In this document: one piece after another, positions 26,120 to 33,902 of the stretch
How the letters are laid out: each line of letters opens with the position of its first letter
Numbering within the stretch: the first letter of the stretch is position 1
Assembly (NCBI GenBank): GCA_017477205.1
Contig: JAFUXE010000023.1
Coordinates: forward strand, 1-64,000
Direction of reading: 5' to 3'
Source: Alloprevotella sp.
GTDB lineage: Bacteria > Bacteroidota > Bacteroidia > Bacteroidales > Bacteroidaceae
Length of the DNA stretch: 64,000 nt
Made by a program: the position numbers and the translations under genes
The notes under the pieces: model-generated
Database searches by the model: none
What the model was told of the DNA's origin: nothing
The model's input: the letters and a program-made list of their open reading frames with translations, nothing else

Positions 26120-27109
26120 TTAATTATTAGACCACAGCATAAACTTCGCGCCAAAGCGGCTGACGAGCTGGGTCTCTACGCCACGCGGCATGCGCGGTGC
26201 GGGAACGCCGCTGCCCAGGAGGACGTCGGAAAGTTCGGCTTGTGCGGCGTCCCACAGTCCCGTGTCGATGAACGTCTGCAACGTGCGCAGTCCTCCTTCC
26301 ACCAGCAGCGACTGCACGCCTTGGCGCCAGAGGCTTTCCAGGAGCGTCTCCGTATCGGCGAAGGCCTGCCACCCGGCAGGGAGCTCGCCTTCCGCCACGC
26401 GTCCCAGCACCACCTTCACGAGTTCCCGTTCCGCCCATGCGCGGACGGTCAGCTGCGGACGGTCCAGGGTGAGCGTGCCGTGTCCCACGAGGATGGCCTG
26501 GTGACGGGCGCGCAGGTGGTGGACGGCGATTTGCGAATGCGGCGTTGACAGGCGTGCGGGTGCCTCGCCGTCGCCCGGCGTGCGCCAGTGGTCGATGTAG
26601 CCGTCGCGGCTCTGCGCCCATTTCAGGGTAACGAAGGGGCGGTGCTTCTCGTGGAAGGTGATGAAGCGGCGGTTCAGGCGGCGGCATTCTGCTTCCAGCA
26701 CGCCCGTGACGACTGCCACGCCTGCGTCGCGCAGCATCCGTATGCCGCGACCCTGCACGCGGGCGAAGGGGTCTTCGCATCCCACGACGACGCGCGGGAT
26801 GCCCGTGCGGATGATGAGTTCTGCGCAGGGCGGCGTCTTCCCGTAGTGGGCGCACGGCTCCAGGCTCACGTACAGCGTACTCTCCCGCAGCAGCGGGCGG
26901 TCGGCCTCGCGCACGCTTTGCACGGCGTTCACCTCCGCATGCGGGCCGCCGCAGCGTGCATGGTAGCCTTCGCCGATGATGCGGTCGCCCGCCACGATGA
27001 CGGCGCCCACCATCGGGTTCGGGGCCGCGCCACTTTCGCCGTGCTTCGCCAGCTCAATGCAGCGGCGCATGTATGCTTCCTTGTAGTCGAAAGGTTCGTT
27101 CTCCTGCAT
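26120..27109 (-). CDS. ribD: Bifunctional riboflavin deaminase/reductase
   Basis: RibD deaminates the GTP-derived pyrimidine intermediate and reduces its ribosyl side chain in riboflavin synthesis. From ATG 27109 it has 329 residues. The deaminase domain has the zinc site PHAEVNAV and SLEPCAHYGKTPPCAELI (about 55-95). The reductase domain (about 145-329) starts RPFVTLKWAQSRDGYI and includes LLVEGGLRTL. Upstream in-frame Met codons were rejected because they would run through the duplicated promoter region. It is divergent from prmC and convergent with cydA across the 23-bp array. Confidence 0.95.
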   Translation of the reverse strand: MQENEPFDYKEAYMRRCIELAKHGESGAAPNPMVGAVIVAGDRIIGEGYHARCGGPHAEVNAVQSVREADRPLLRESTLYVSLEPCAHYGKTPPCAELIIRTGIPRVVVGCEDPFARVQGRGIRMLRDAGVAVVTGVLEAECRRLNRRFITFHEKHRPFVTLKWAQSRDGYIDHWRTPGDGEAPARLSTPHSQIAVHHLRARHQAILVGHGTLTLDRPQLTVRAWAERELVKVVLGRVAEGELPAGWQAFADTETLLESLWRQGVQSLLVEGGLRTLQTFIDTGLWDAAQAELSDVLLGSGVPAPRMPRGVETQLVSRFGAKFMLWSNN

Positions 27110-27129
27110 AAAAAACACTATTTCCAGAG

Positions 27130-27250
27130 CAAATTCTTGCTTCTGCCCTCGGTTTGCACTATCTTTGCTTTGCGAAAATAGGCTGCACCTCGGCATAATC
27201 AAGAACAAATTCTTGCTTCTGCCCTCGGTTTGCACTATCTTTGCTTTGCG
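27130..27250 (+). repeat. 45-bp promoter cassette present twice upstream of prmC
   Basis: The same 45 bases occur at 27130-27174 and 27206-27250, 76 bases apart. Each copy holds a possible promoter, with TTGC near -33, a conserved CTCGGTTTGCAC spacer and TATCTTTG as -7 box. A near-identical 32-base stretch (three C/T differences) precedes the MerR gene at 38784-38815. The gap between copies holds no gene. Confidence 0.85.
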
Positions 27251-27255
27251 TAAAT

Positions 27256-27263
27256 TATCTTTG
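27256..27263 (+). promoter_or_regulatory. Third -7 box upstream of prmC
   Basis: TATCTTTG lies 7 bases before ATG 27271. With the two copies upstream, prmC has three stacked -7 boxes. From this one the message would be leaderless or nearly so. Confidence 0.5.
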
Positions 27264-27270
27264 TACCCCC

Positions 27271-28128
27271 ATGGAAATGCTTCGCAAACTGACGGACTCC
27301 CTGCGCGACATCTACGATGCCGGCGAGGCGCGTGCCCTGTCGCTCCTCGTCCTGGAGGACGCCTTTGGCGTAAGCCGCACGGAGGTTTACGCAGACAAAG
27401 TTAGGAATTTTTCTCCGCAGGAGCATGCCCGGCTGCAAAATATCTTCCGCCGCCTCCGCGACGGAGAGCCCATACAATATATATTAGGGCGCGCGCGATT
27501 CTGCGATGCCAGCTTCCGCGTGACGCCCGCCACGCTCATCCCCCGTCCCGAGACGGAGGAACTCGTGGAACTTGTCACGCGTCACCTGTCACTTGTCACT
27601 TGTCACCCGTCACTTGTCACTGAACGTCCCGGCATCCTCGACGTCGGCACCGGCAGTGGCTGCATCGCCGTCACCCTGAAGCGTCGCTTCCCCCGGGCGG
27701 CAGTGGAGGCCTGGGACGTCTCGCCGGAAGCCCTCGCCGTGGCCCGGGAAAACGCCCGTGCGCTGGGGGCGGAGGTACGCTTCCGTCAGGTTGACGTGCT
27801 GGCGGAGCCGCCTGCCTGCGACATGCTGCCCTCGCCCGGGCTCCTCGTTTCCAATCCGCCCTACGTGCTCCGGCGCGAGGCGGCGGACATGGAGCCCCAT
27901 GTCCTGGAGCACGAGCCCCACCGCGCCCTCTTCGTCCCGGACGACGACCCGCTGCTCTTCTATCGCGCCCTTGCGCGCCTTGCCGTCCGGGGACGCTTCC
28001 GCGGCGTGTTCCTCGAGGCCAACCGCGCCTTTGCCGATGACGTCGCCGCACTGTTCCGCGCAGCCGGGTACCCCCGTGCAGAGGTGCTTCGCGACCAGTT
28101 CGGCAACAAGCGGTTCGTCGTTTGCTAA
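27271..28128 (+). CDS. prmC: Release factor glutamine methyltransferase PrmC
   Basis: PrmC methylates the Gln of the GGQ motif of release factors RF1/RF2 using S-adenosylmethionine, improving termination. It has 285 residues from ATG 27271 (ATG 27277 also possible). The N-terminal helical domain contains EPIQYILGRARFC. The SAM site is ILDVGTGSGCIAVTL, and the catalytic NPPY is at LLVSNPPYVLRREA. Between LIPRPETEELVELV and the SAM site lies an insertion of about 20 residues (VTRHLSL-VTCHPSL-VTERPG) encoded by seven tandem heptamers. The insertion should form a surface loop. Confidence 0.93.
   Translation: MEMLRKLTDSLRDIYDAGEARALSLLVLEDAFGVSRTEVYADKVRNFSPQEHARLQNIFRRLRDGEPIQYILGRARFCDASFRVTPATLIPRPETEELVELVTRHLSLVTCHPSLVTERPGILDVGTGSGCIAVTLKRRFPRAAVEAWDVSPEALAVARENARALGAEVRFRQVDVLAEPPACDMLPSPGLLVSNPPYVLRREAADMEPHVLEHEPHRALFVPDDDPLLFYRALARLAVRGRFRGVFLEANRAFADDVAALFRAAGYPRAEVLRDQFGNKRFVVC
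27574..27622 (+). repeat. Seven tandem heptamers (GTCACNN) inside prmC
   Basis: Seven 7-base units, GTCACGC, GTCACCT, GTCACTT, GTCACTT, GTCACCC, GTCACTT and GTCACTG, run without a break. Three units make seven codons, so the protein repeats VT-x-H-x-S-L. Gain or loss of a number of units not divisible by three would shift the frame. Confidence 0.95.
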
Positions 28129-28143
28129 TTTTTCTTTTTTCGT

Positions 28144-28174
28144 TTTTAATTTTAAATCATAATTCATATCTTTG
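28144..28174 (+). promoter_or_regulatory. Promoter of the nucleotidyltransferase gene
   Basis: TATCTTTG at 28167-28174 with T-rich TTTT at 28144-28147 (spacing 19). Start near 28181 gives a leader of about 28 bases. Confidence 0.55.
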
Positions 28175-28208
28175 CCCCACACCAACCATTAAATCATCAG
28201 AACCAAGT

Positions 28209-29123
28209 ATGAAACCAACTCTTTTCCTGCTTGCAGCAGGCATGGGCAGCCGCTACGGCGGACTGAAACAGCTCGACGGCCTCGGCCCCCACGGCGAGAC
28301 CATCATGGACTACTCCATCTACGACGCCATCAACGCCGGTTTCGGTAAGCTCGTCTTCGTCATCCGCAAGGACTTCGAGGAGGACTTCCGCCGCATCGTA
28401 CTCTCCAAGTACGAAGGCCACATCCCCTGCGAAGTGGTATTTCAGAGCCTCGACGCCCTGCCCGAAGGCTTCACCGTCCCCGAAGGGCGCCAGAAGCCCT
28501 GGGGCACGAACCACGCCGTGATGATGGGTGAAACGGCTATTAACGAACCCTTCGCCGTCCTGAACTGCGACGACTTCTACGACCGCGACTCCTTCCGCGT
28601 GATGGGCAAGTTCCTCAGCGAACTCCCCGAAGGCAGCACCGGCCGCTACGCCATGGTGGGCTTCCGCGTGGGCAACACGCTCTCCGAGAGCGGCACCGTG
28701 AGCCGCGGCGTCTGCGAGACGAACGACCAGAAGCTCCTCACCAGCGTTGTCGAGCGCACGAAGATACAGCGCTTCGATGGCGTCGTGAAGTACCTCGACG
28801 ATGACGGCGAGACCTGGGTCAGCATCCCTGACACCACGCCCGTCAGTATGAACTTCTGGGGCTTCACGCCCGACTACTTCGCCCACAGCCGCGAATACTT
28901 CAAGACCTTCCTCAGCGACCCGAAGAACCAGGAGAACCTGAAGAGCGAGTTCTTCATCCCCCTCATGGTCGATACGCTCATCCGCCGCGGCGAGGCCACC
29001 TGCGAGGTGCTCGATACCACAAGCCGCTGGTTCGGCGTCACCTATCCCGAGGACCGTCCCGAGGTGGTGGAGAAGTTTAAGAAGCTCCATGCCGACGGCA
29101 TCTATCCTGACAAGATGTTCTGA
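28209..29123 (+). CDS. Nucleotidyltransferase-family protein (sugar-nucleotide type)
   Basis: From ATG 28209 it has 304 residues. The N-terminus TLFLLAAGMGSRYGGLKQLD is the NTP-binding loop of sugar-1-phosphate nucleotidyltransferases. FAVLNCDDFYDRDSF provides the metal-binding Asp, and KPWGTNHAVMMG and MNFWGFTPDYF are conserved in a Bacteroidetes subgroup. The expected reaction joins an NTP and a sugar phosphate; the substrate is not clear. An earlier ATG gives an odd hydrophobic N-terminus lying in the promoter and was rejected. It appears to be transcribed alone and ends at a terminator. Confidence 0.8.
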   Translation: MKPTLFLLAAGMGSRYGGLKQLDGLGPHGETIMDYSIYDAINAGFGKLVFVIRKDFEEDFRRIVLSKYEGHIPCEVVFQSLDALPEGFTVPEGRQKPWGTNHAVMMGETAINEPFAVLNCDDFYDRDSFRVMGKFLSELPEGSTGRYAMVGFRVGNTLSESGTVSRGVCETNDQKLLTSVVERTKIQRFDGVVKYLDDDGETWVSIPDTTPVSMNFWGFTPDYFAHSREYFKTFLSDPKNQENLKSEFFIPLMVDTLIRRGEATCEVLDTTSRWFGVTYPEDRPEVVEKFKKLHADGIYPDKMF

Positions 29124-29148
29124 CTCCCCGCATCTATATAGCAACGTG

Positions 29149-29184
29149 CAGAGGGACGCCGCATTCGCGCGTCCCTCTGTCAAT
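29149..29184 (+). terminator. Terminator of the nucleotidyltransferase gene
   Basis: CAGAGGGACGC (29149-29159) pairs with GCGTCCCTCTG (29169-29179) and is followed by TCAATTTCC; the T-run is weak. Confidence 0.6.
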
Positions 29185-29189
29185 TTCCT

Positions 29190-29302
29190 AACCACGAAGG
29201 GACGCGAAGGAATCTGTCTTTTCACCACGAAACGCACGAAAAAAGACGCACGAAAGATTACATACCCGCAAAGCTTCGTGAAATTCGCGTAAGTTCGTGG
29301 TT
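29190..29302. repeat. AACCACGAA inverted-repeat element
   Basis: AACCACGAA (29190-29198) and TTCGTGGTT (29294-29302) bound a stretch rich in CACGAA words. Degenerate copies of the word AATCYGTGGTTCC continue to about 29400. No ORF is credible here. Related to 815-895 and 63926-63990. Confidence 0.6.
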
Positions 29303-29431
29303 CCTTTTCTCGCCGCAGGCGACTACTAATCTTCTGTGCAAATCCGTACCAATCTTGTGCAATCTGTGGTTCCATAATCTTGTGAAATCCGTGGTTCCAA
29401 GAGCTGTGTCTGTAGTGCTTCCCTGCACAAA

Positions 29432-29461
29432 AAGGCAGCGCTGTCTCGCGACTGCGCTGCC
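29432..29461. other. Perfect 9-bp hairpin
   Basis: AGGCAGCGC (29432-29440) pairs with GCGCTGCCT (29453-29461). Its minus-strand 3' side is T-rich, so it may serve as a terminator for leftward transcripts. It lies in the 29124-29856 gap, which has no gene. Confidence 0.5.
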
Positions 29462-29626
29462 TCACGTGTCTAACTAGATCATAAACCGGGCGGGGAACAC
29501 ACCTCACGGCGAATCCGCCGCCCGAAGTTGGTTCTTCATAACCAAAAAAATCCAACTATTTATTTAAAACATTATACTGAATGTCGCTTCACAGCGAGAG
29601 GTTTTCTGTTATTGCATGTTTCGGAA

Positions 29627-29851
29627 GCTAACGGCGCCTTGAAGAGGCAGCCAGCTTCCAGCCCAGGGCATCGCCCTGGGTGATATGAGAAGCCATGTCC
29701 GCGCCCTGTAAGGGCAAAAGCATCTGGGCAAGAGCTGTCATATCTTTTGTGTCGGTAAGGCTTCTGCCCTTTCAGGGCGCCGTTTGACGGCTACCTTAGA
29801 CCCAGGGCGATGCCCTGGGCTAAAGGCGTTTTGCCCCTTCAGGGCGTTAGC
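29627..29851. repeat. 225-bp nested palindrome
   Basis: The left half carries AGCCCAGGGC-ATCGCCCTGGGT (29660-29681) and GCGCCCTGTAAGGGC (29701-29715). The right half carries the reverse complements at 29800-29821 (perfect over 22 bases) and 29760-29780 (two mismatches). GCTAAC at 29627 mirrors GTTAGC at 29846-29851. Each 22-mer is itself a hairpin. It is REP-like and intergenic; the stop of the small gene at 29857 is right beside it. Confidence 0.85.
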
Positions 29852-29856
29852 ATTCC

Positions 29857-30030
29857 TTACTTCATGTCTTCCCAGAGGCCACCGCCTACGCCGCGGCTCT
29901 GGCGGGTGTCAAACGCATCAGCATTTGTTCGACCAGTTTTGTTAATGTCAACATTGGGAGATTGTGCCAACATCTGCTGAACGTTCAATGCCACTACTTC
30001 TGTGGCTGGAACAAAATATATCTTTTTCAT
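29857..30030 (-). CDS. 57-residue conserved-type small protein
   Basis: ATG at 30030 on the minus strand opens MKKIYFVPATEVVALNVQQM, then LAQSPNVDINKTG and ends GGGLWEDMK. Small proteins beginning MKK-x-Y-x-x-PATEV are common in Prevotella and Bacteroides, often next to large exported proteins, and have no known function. It follows the 1103-residue protein gene by 72 bases on the same strand, separated by a hairpin, and ends next to the nested palindrome. Confidence 0.65.
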   Translation of the reverse strand: MKKIYFVPATEVVALNVQQMLAQSPNVDINKTGRTNADAFDTRQSRGVGGGLWEDMK

Positions 30031-30056
30031 AATTGTTTAATGATTCTTTTAATTGT

Positions 30057-30092
30057 CCCCCAAGCCTCCCCGGAGGGGGAAGGTTGGAGGGG
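30057..30092. repeat. C/G-rich hairpin between the big gene and the small gene
   Basis: CCCCCAAGCCTCCCC (30057-30071) pairs with GGGGGAAGGTTGGAGGGG (30075-30092) with bulges. It looks like a REP-type unit and may also act as a weak terminator or processing site. Confidence 0.5.
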
Positions 30093-30102
30093 ACTGTTGT
30101 TT

Positions 30103-33100
30103 TTATTTTACCAATACTTTTTTACCGTTGATGATGTTTACGCCCTTCTGCGGCTGGCTGATGCGCTGGCCTGCGAGGTTGAAGATGGCGCCGAACTCTT
30201 CTGCGCTCACGTTCTGCGTCTCCGTTATACCTGTTGTCGGGTCAACAAACACGAAGGTGAAGGCGCGGGTTGCGTCACTTCCTGCGTCATCGATGACGCT
30301 TGCAGGGATATATGCCTTGTTCGCCTTGAACGTACCAGCGTTATTGTGCATAAAGGTGTTGCCTGCAAGGCCATAAATCGCGTCTGTATCGAAGTACGTG
30401 GGTGCAAGTGTGCCGACCAGTTTGTTTCCGGACAATGTGGTTTCACTGTTTGCGGAGTTTATTGTAACCGTAGAGTTTGCTTTACCCTTCAACAGTACGC
30501 CTGTGCCGCCTTTGACAGCACTTGTAATCTGCTCAAATGTGATAACCTCACCTTCAATGCTGGTTATCTGCCAAGCACTGAAGTCTGCCGTTTCGTAATC
30601 AGAAAAATCCAGAGGCCCCTCGGAACAGAACGTTGCATAGCCAGAGGCATTGAGGGTTACATCCTCTGTTCGTGCATCAGCGAAGTGAAGAACAATCTTT
30701 GTGAATTGTGTGTTATTGCCATTTGTCACTTTGAGAGTATAAATGTTCCCTGGAGCCTGATAATCGGAGGCTATTATATAACTATTTGTTCCCGTTGCGC
30801 CAGTAGTTCCAGTGCTTACTGGAACATCTCCCACGAATATATTTTGAGTTACTTTTCCAGAAGCCCCATCTCGTCCAGTGATATCAATTTGTGTTAAGAA
30901 CTTTTCAAAAGCCTGAAATGTAAAGGTTGCGTCTTTCTTACCTAAAATTAGAGAGGTCTCCTCATTATAAACCCCGAACTTATACCCGTCACCAGACGTT
31001 CCACCTTCGAGTGTAATGGAATATGTCCCATTGCTATAAGTTTTTTTGGATTTTTCATAATCTGTAGGTAAATTCCATACCGTATTGTCCGTGAAATCCA
31101 ACGTAGCGGTTGAAGTCGTAGTGCCTTTTTGTACAGTTGTCTTGCCTTCAGGCGCACTAACCGTAACAGTTACTTCCTTATCTTCGCCTGCGGTATAGAG
31201 GTTGGCAGCATCAGCAGGAGCAGAGATTGTTATGGTTGCAGTTCCTACAGCCACAGGAGTGATATAGCCATTGGCGTTGACTGTGACAACATCCGTATTG
31301 CTGCTTTCGTATGCTAAAGATCCAGCATATCCGGTTGACGTGCTGGCTTCTATGGCTGTCGCGGAAGCACCATAAGCTATATTGACATCGCCAGCCGTAA
31401 TCACAACAGGTGCAGTAACGCTAATGTTGCGCTCAGCGGTAACAGCACGATAGTTTGTTGCGTCGCTGGGGGTAACAGTATATGTAATCTTTGCAGTACC
31501 ACGTCCAGTGGTCGTGTATGCGCCTGTTGCGGCATTCGTGATTTCAATCACGCTTGCATCAGATGAAGTCCATGACTTTGTGCATTCTGCGGCATCGGTA
31601 GATGAGCCAGAGAATGTGCCCGTGGCACCCTTGGCCAACGTACCGGGATCTGTGATGGAAACGTCTGTCGCGATGGGGTCCTTCAGAGCCGTAAGAGTAA
31701 GCTTTGTTAGTTTTGGCGTTCCACTATTCTGTTGGAGTGTTATCTGACAGGGGAATGACGTTGGCACAATAGCCTGATTTGTCGTGGCTGGTATGGCATT
31801 GGTGGAAGTTCCATCTGCGTATGTAATCTTGTATGTTAAACCATTTGTAAAAGTGGGCGTAATCGATAATGCCTTAGAGCCGTTCTGAATCCATTGGGTT
31901 GTCATGACACCACCAGAATTCTGGAACTGAATTCCACTGTTCTTCATAATCCATGCGCCTGTAACATTTAGCGTCTTGGTTCCATCTGAATTAGATATTG
32001 TTCCTTTTCGAGCAACACCATTATTATAGCCAGTAACTTCATCCTCAAACTCTATCTTTGTCGCATCAAATTCGATATCGCTGCCATTAATATCAAAGAC
32101 TGTTTCCTTAGTATAAGTTACGGAGGCAACAGGGCTTACGAGACCATCTGCATCAATAGCAATAGCCTTTACAGTTTTGGTCTCAGATACTTCTATTGCC
32201 GACGTATATTTGGAAGAAGTCTTTGTAGGCGTTGTACCATCAAGGGTATAGAAAATATCTGCTCCGTCAATCGCTGGAATCGAGATGCTCTTAGTTGTAA
32301 AGAAAGCAGAGGCTGTTGGTAGCGTCGGTGCGGCATATTTATATTCCACACTTACAGGGAATGTCGCTGTAACGGGTTTATATGTGGCCGCATCTGTTGG
32401 AGTCGCCGTTATAGAGACGTTCACGTTGCCAGAGCTCAAACCTTCAAACATTTCATCAGCCAATTCCAAATAAGCATCTTCTCCGCTACCCAAAGACCAT
32501 GTTTTGCTGGAAACAGCCTCAGTATAACTTTCCGTCAAAGTGAACTCTCCCGTTTGTCCAACGTAAACGGTTGTAGGACTGATAGCCGTGATAGAACCAA
32601 TCTCTGTGCGGTTGTCGGTACAAATGGCTGTGAATTTCTTCGTCACCTCTTCATAGTTTGTTGCATCTGCGGCAGCGGGTGTTGCTGTGATTGTAAACTC
32701 TTGCGAGCCAGCGGCTGTGGCGCAAAGATATCCATCTTTGTAGTAAATATCTCCAGATGTTGGCGTAACTGAGAATGATACATCTCCTGTGGCTCCAGTT
32801 GCCTTGGTGAAGTAATCGGAAGGATCAAACTCTACCCCATCATTAAATGGGATAGACACATCACTTATGTTAGAGAATGTTCCAATGGGTGATTTAGTGA
32901 CAATGGGAGTATAGGTAAACTCAACCTTAATGGATTTAAGACGAATAACCCTGCCTGCAGTAGCAACCTCAATCGCTAAATCATGCGAAAATAATGCTGT
33001 CGCATTGGCTTGTGTAACTGTATATATCGTATTTACATATGTACTGCTTGAGGGTAAAGTTCCGCTTTGAGCGGCTGTGACTTGGGTAGAACAGGCTGCA

Positions 33101-33414
33101 GATGTATAAACACTAAATTTGGTCGATGTGGGGTTCGTCCCAGATCCATATGTGGCAACATTTAATGTTATCTTAACGTCTCCTGTAATTGTTTTTCCTG
33201 TAAAAATGCCCGAGATAGCCGCAACACATGCTTTGTTGCTACTGGATTTATAATAGTCCGACTCGGTACTAAAATTGGTTCTTGACCATGTGTCTTGCCC
33301 AAAAGAATAGGTTTGCGAGAAGTTTTCTCCCCACGCACTCATGCTTAGGGTACACAACAAGGCTACGAGCATACATGATCGTAGTCTCAAAGAATTAAGT
33401 AATTGTTTGTACAT
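30103..33414 (-). CDS. Large exported multi-domain Ig-like protein with tail
   Basis: This 1103-residue protein starts with a signal peptide (LVALLCTLSMSAWGENF). A beta-rich N-terminal domain is followed by repeated bacterial Ig-like domains (AGVGTATITI-type endings such as GYITPVAVGTATITISAP), a chitobiase-type module (DIFYTLDGTTPTKTSSKY near 410), and another Ig-like pair. The C-terminus has a GYATFCSEGPLDFSDY region and the tail FNLAGQRI...GVNIINGKKVLVK. It is probably a surface adhesin or glycan-binding protein. The gene is visibly more AT-rich than its neighbours. It is followed by a 57-residue gene and preceded by the structured element at 33466-33866. Confidence 0.75.
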   Translation of the reverse strand: MYKQLLNSLRLRSCMLVALLCTLSMSAWGENFSQTYSFGQDTWSRTNFSTESDYYKSSSNKACVAAISGIFTGKTITGDVKITLNVATYGSGTNPTSTKFSVYTSAACSTQVTAAQSGTLPSSSTYVNTIYTVTQANATALFSHDLAIEVATAGRVIRLKSIKVEFTYTPIVTKSPIGTFSNISDVSIPFNDGVEFDPSDYFTKATGATGDVSFSVTPTSGDIYYKDGYLCATAAGSQEFTITATPAAADATNYEEVTKKFTAICTDNRTEIGSITAISPTTVYVGQTGEFTLTESYTEAVSSKTWSLGSGEDAYLELADEMFEGLSSGNVNVSITATPTDAATYKPVTATFPVSVEYKYAAPTLPTASAFFTTKSISIPAIDGADIFYTLDGTTPTKTSSKYTSAIEVSETKTVKAIAIDADGLVSPVASVTYTKETVFDINGSDIEFDATKIEFEDEVTGYNNGVARKGTISNSDGTKTLNVTGAWIMKNSGIQFQNSGGVMTTQWIQNGSKALSITPTFTNGLTYKITYADGTSTNAIPATTNQAIVPTSFPCQITLQQNSGTPKLTKLTLTALKDPIATDVSITDPGTLAKGATGTFSGSSTDAAECTKSWTSSDASVIEITNAATGAYTTTGRGTAKITYTVTPSDATNYRAVTAERNISVTAPVVITAGDVNIAYGASATAIEASTSTGYAGSLAYESSNTDVVTVNANGYITPVAVGTATITISAPADAANLYTAGEDKEVTVTVSAPEGKTTVQKGTTTSTATLDFTDNTVWNLPTDYEKSKKTYSNGTYSITLEGGTSGDGYKFGVYNEETSLILGKKDATFTFQAFEKFLTQIDITGRDGASGKVTQNIFVGDVPVSTGTTGATGTNSYIIASDYQAPGNIYTLKVTNGNNTQFTKIVLHFADARTEDVTLNASGYATFCSEGPLDFSDYETADFSAWQITSIEGEVITFEQITSAVKGGTGVLLKGKANSTVTINSANSETTLSGNKLVGTLAPTYFDTDAIYGLAGNTFMHNNAGTFKANKAYIPASVIDDAGSDATRAFTFVFVDPTTGITETQNVSAEEFGAIFNLAGQRISQPQKGVNIINGKKVLVK

Positions 33415-33465
33415 AATGTTTTGAAGTTATTGGTTTGAATTTTGGTCTATGAAAAAGAGACGAGG

Positions 33466-33666
33466 CTATGTATTGTCACAGCAGAGAGTGGAGAGTGAGG
33501 GACGGCATCCAGGAGGCACCTCCGGGATGCCGTCGGGGAATACCATGTGCCAGTACTGCGACTTCAGCAAAGCCACGGTGGTATTCAGAGATGCTATTTC
33601 AGTAGCGAGATCCATATCCTCTTGCGCGCGTGTGTATATATAATAATGTGTATGGGGCATACACAC
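33466..33666 (-). CDS. Possible 66-residue small protein overlapping a hairpin
   Basis: The minus frame from ATG 33666 (alternatives 33660 and 33612) reads MCMPHTHYYIYTRAQED, then MDLATEIASLNTTVALL, and ends RPSLSTLCCDNT. The middle part looks like a helix (ATEIASLNTTVALLKSQ). However, a near-perfect 34-base hairpin (33501-33534) is embedded in the frame, so the apparent ORF could instead be part of a structured RNA. I cannot decide; confidence in translation is low. Confidence 0.3.
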   Translation of the reverse strand: MCMPHTHYYIYTRAQEDMDLATEIASLNTTVALLKSQYWHMVFPDGIPEVPPGCRPSLSTLCCDNT

Positions 33667-33866
33667 AAAGGAAGCGTGGTACGATAGCCACTCTTCTAAC
33701 GGAGGTCGTGAGATTACCTTAGCATGCAGATGTGGATACAGTCCACGCTTACGCGCGAACCATTACACCTTCCTTGCATGCTACTGAAATTTCTCACGTT
33801 TCCGTTAGCAAGTAAAGCATAACGCTTCTTTGTTGATATGTCCGAAAAGCTCACGGGGAGCCTTTC
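33535..33866 (-). ncRNA. Candidate structured RNA transcribed leftward
   Basis: A perfect promoter (33872-33902) would start this RNA near 33866. A 113-base stem-loop (33696-33808) has arms CTAACGGA/TCCGTTAG, CGTGAGA/TCTCACG and TAGCATGCA/TGCATGCTA. Inside it lie two small hairpins, one a GNRA-capped CGC-GTAA-GCG and one GTGGA/TCCAC. Further hairpins follow: GTGG-CTATCGTA-CCAC, then GTGTATG-CC-CATACAC. The strand is fixed by the promoter and the GNRA loop. No known family is confirmed. It could be a leader of the large gene, a stand-alone RNA, or part of a mobile element. Confidence 0.5.
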
Positions 33867-33871
33867 GTGGG

Positions 33872-33902
33872 CAAAAGTACAACAAAAACTCTATACGCCA
33901 AA
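33872..33902 (-). promoter_or_regulatory. Perfect promoter for the structured RNA
   Basis: Minus-strand TTTG (plus 33899-33902) and TACTTTTG (plus 33872-33879) with exactly 19 bases between: an exact match to the Bacteroidetes consensus. Confidence 0.8.

Noticed and set aside
29124..29189. Additional gene after the nucleotidyltransferase
   Set aside because: Only terminator hairpin and repeat sequence; frames are short and without start context.
33501..33534. Simple terminator
   Set aside because: The hairpin is strong, but no T-run follows on either strand, so it is more likely part of the RNA element.
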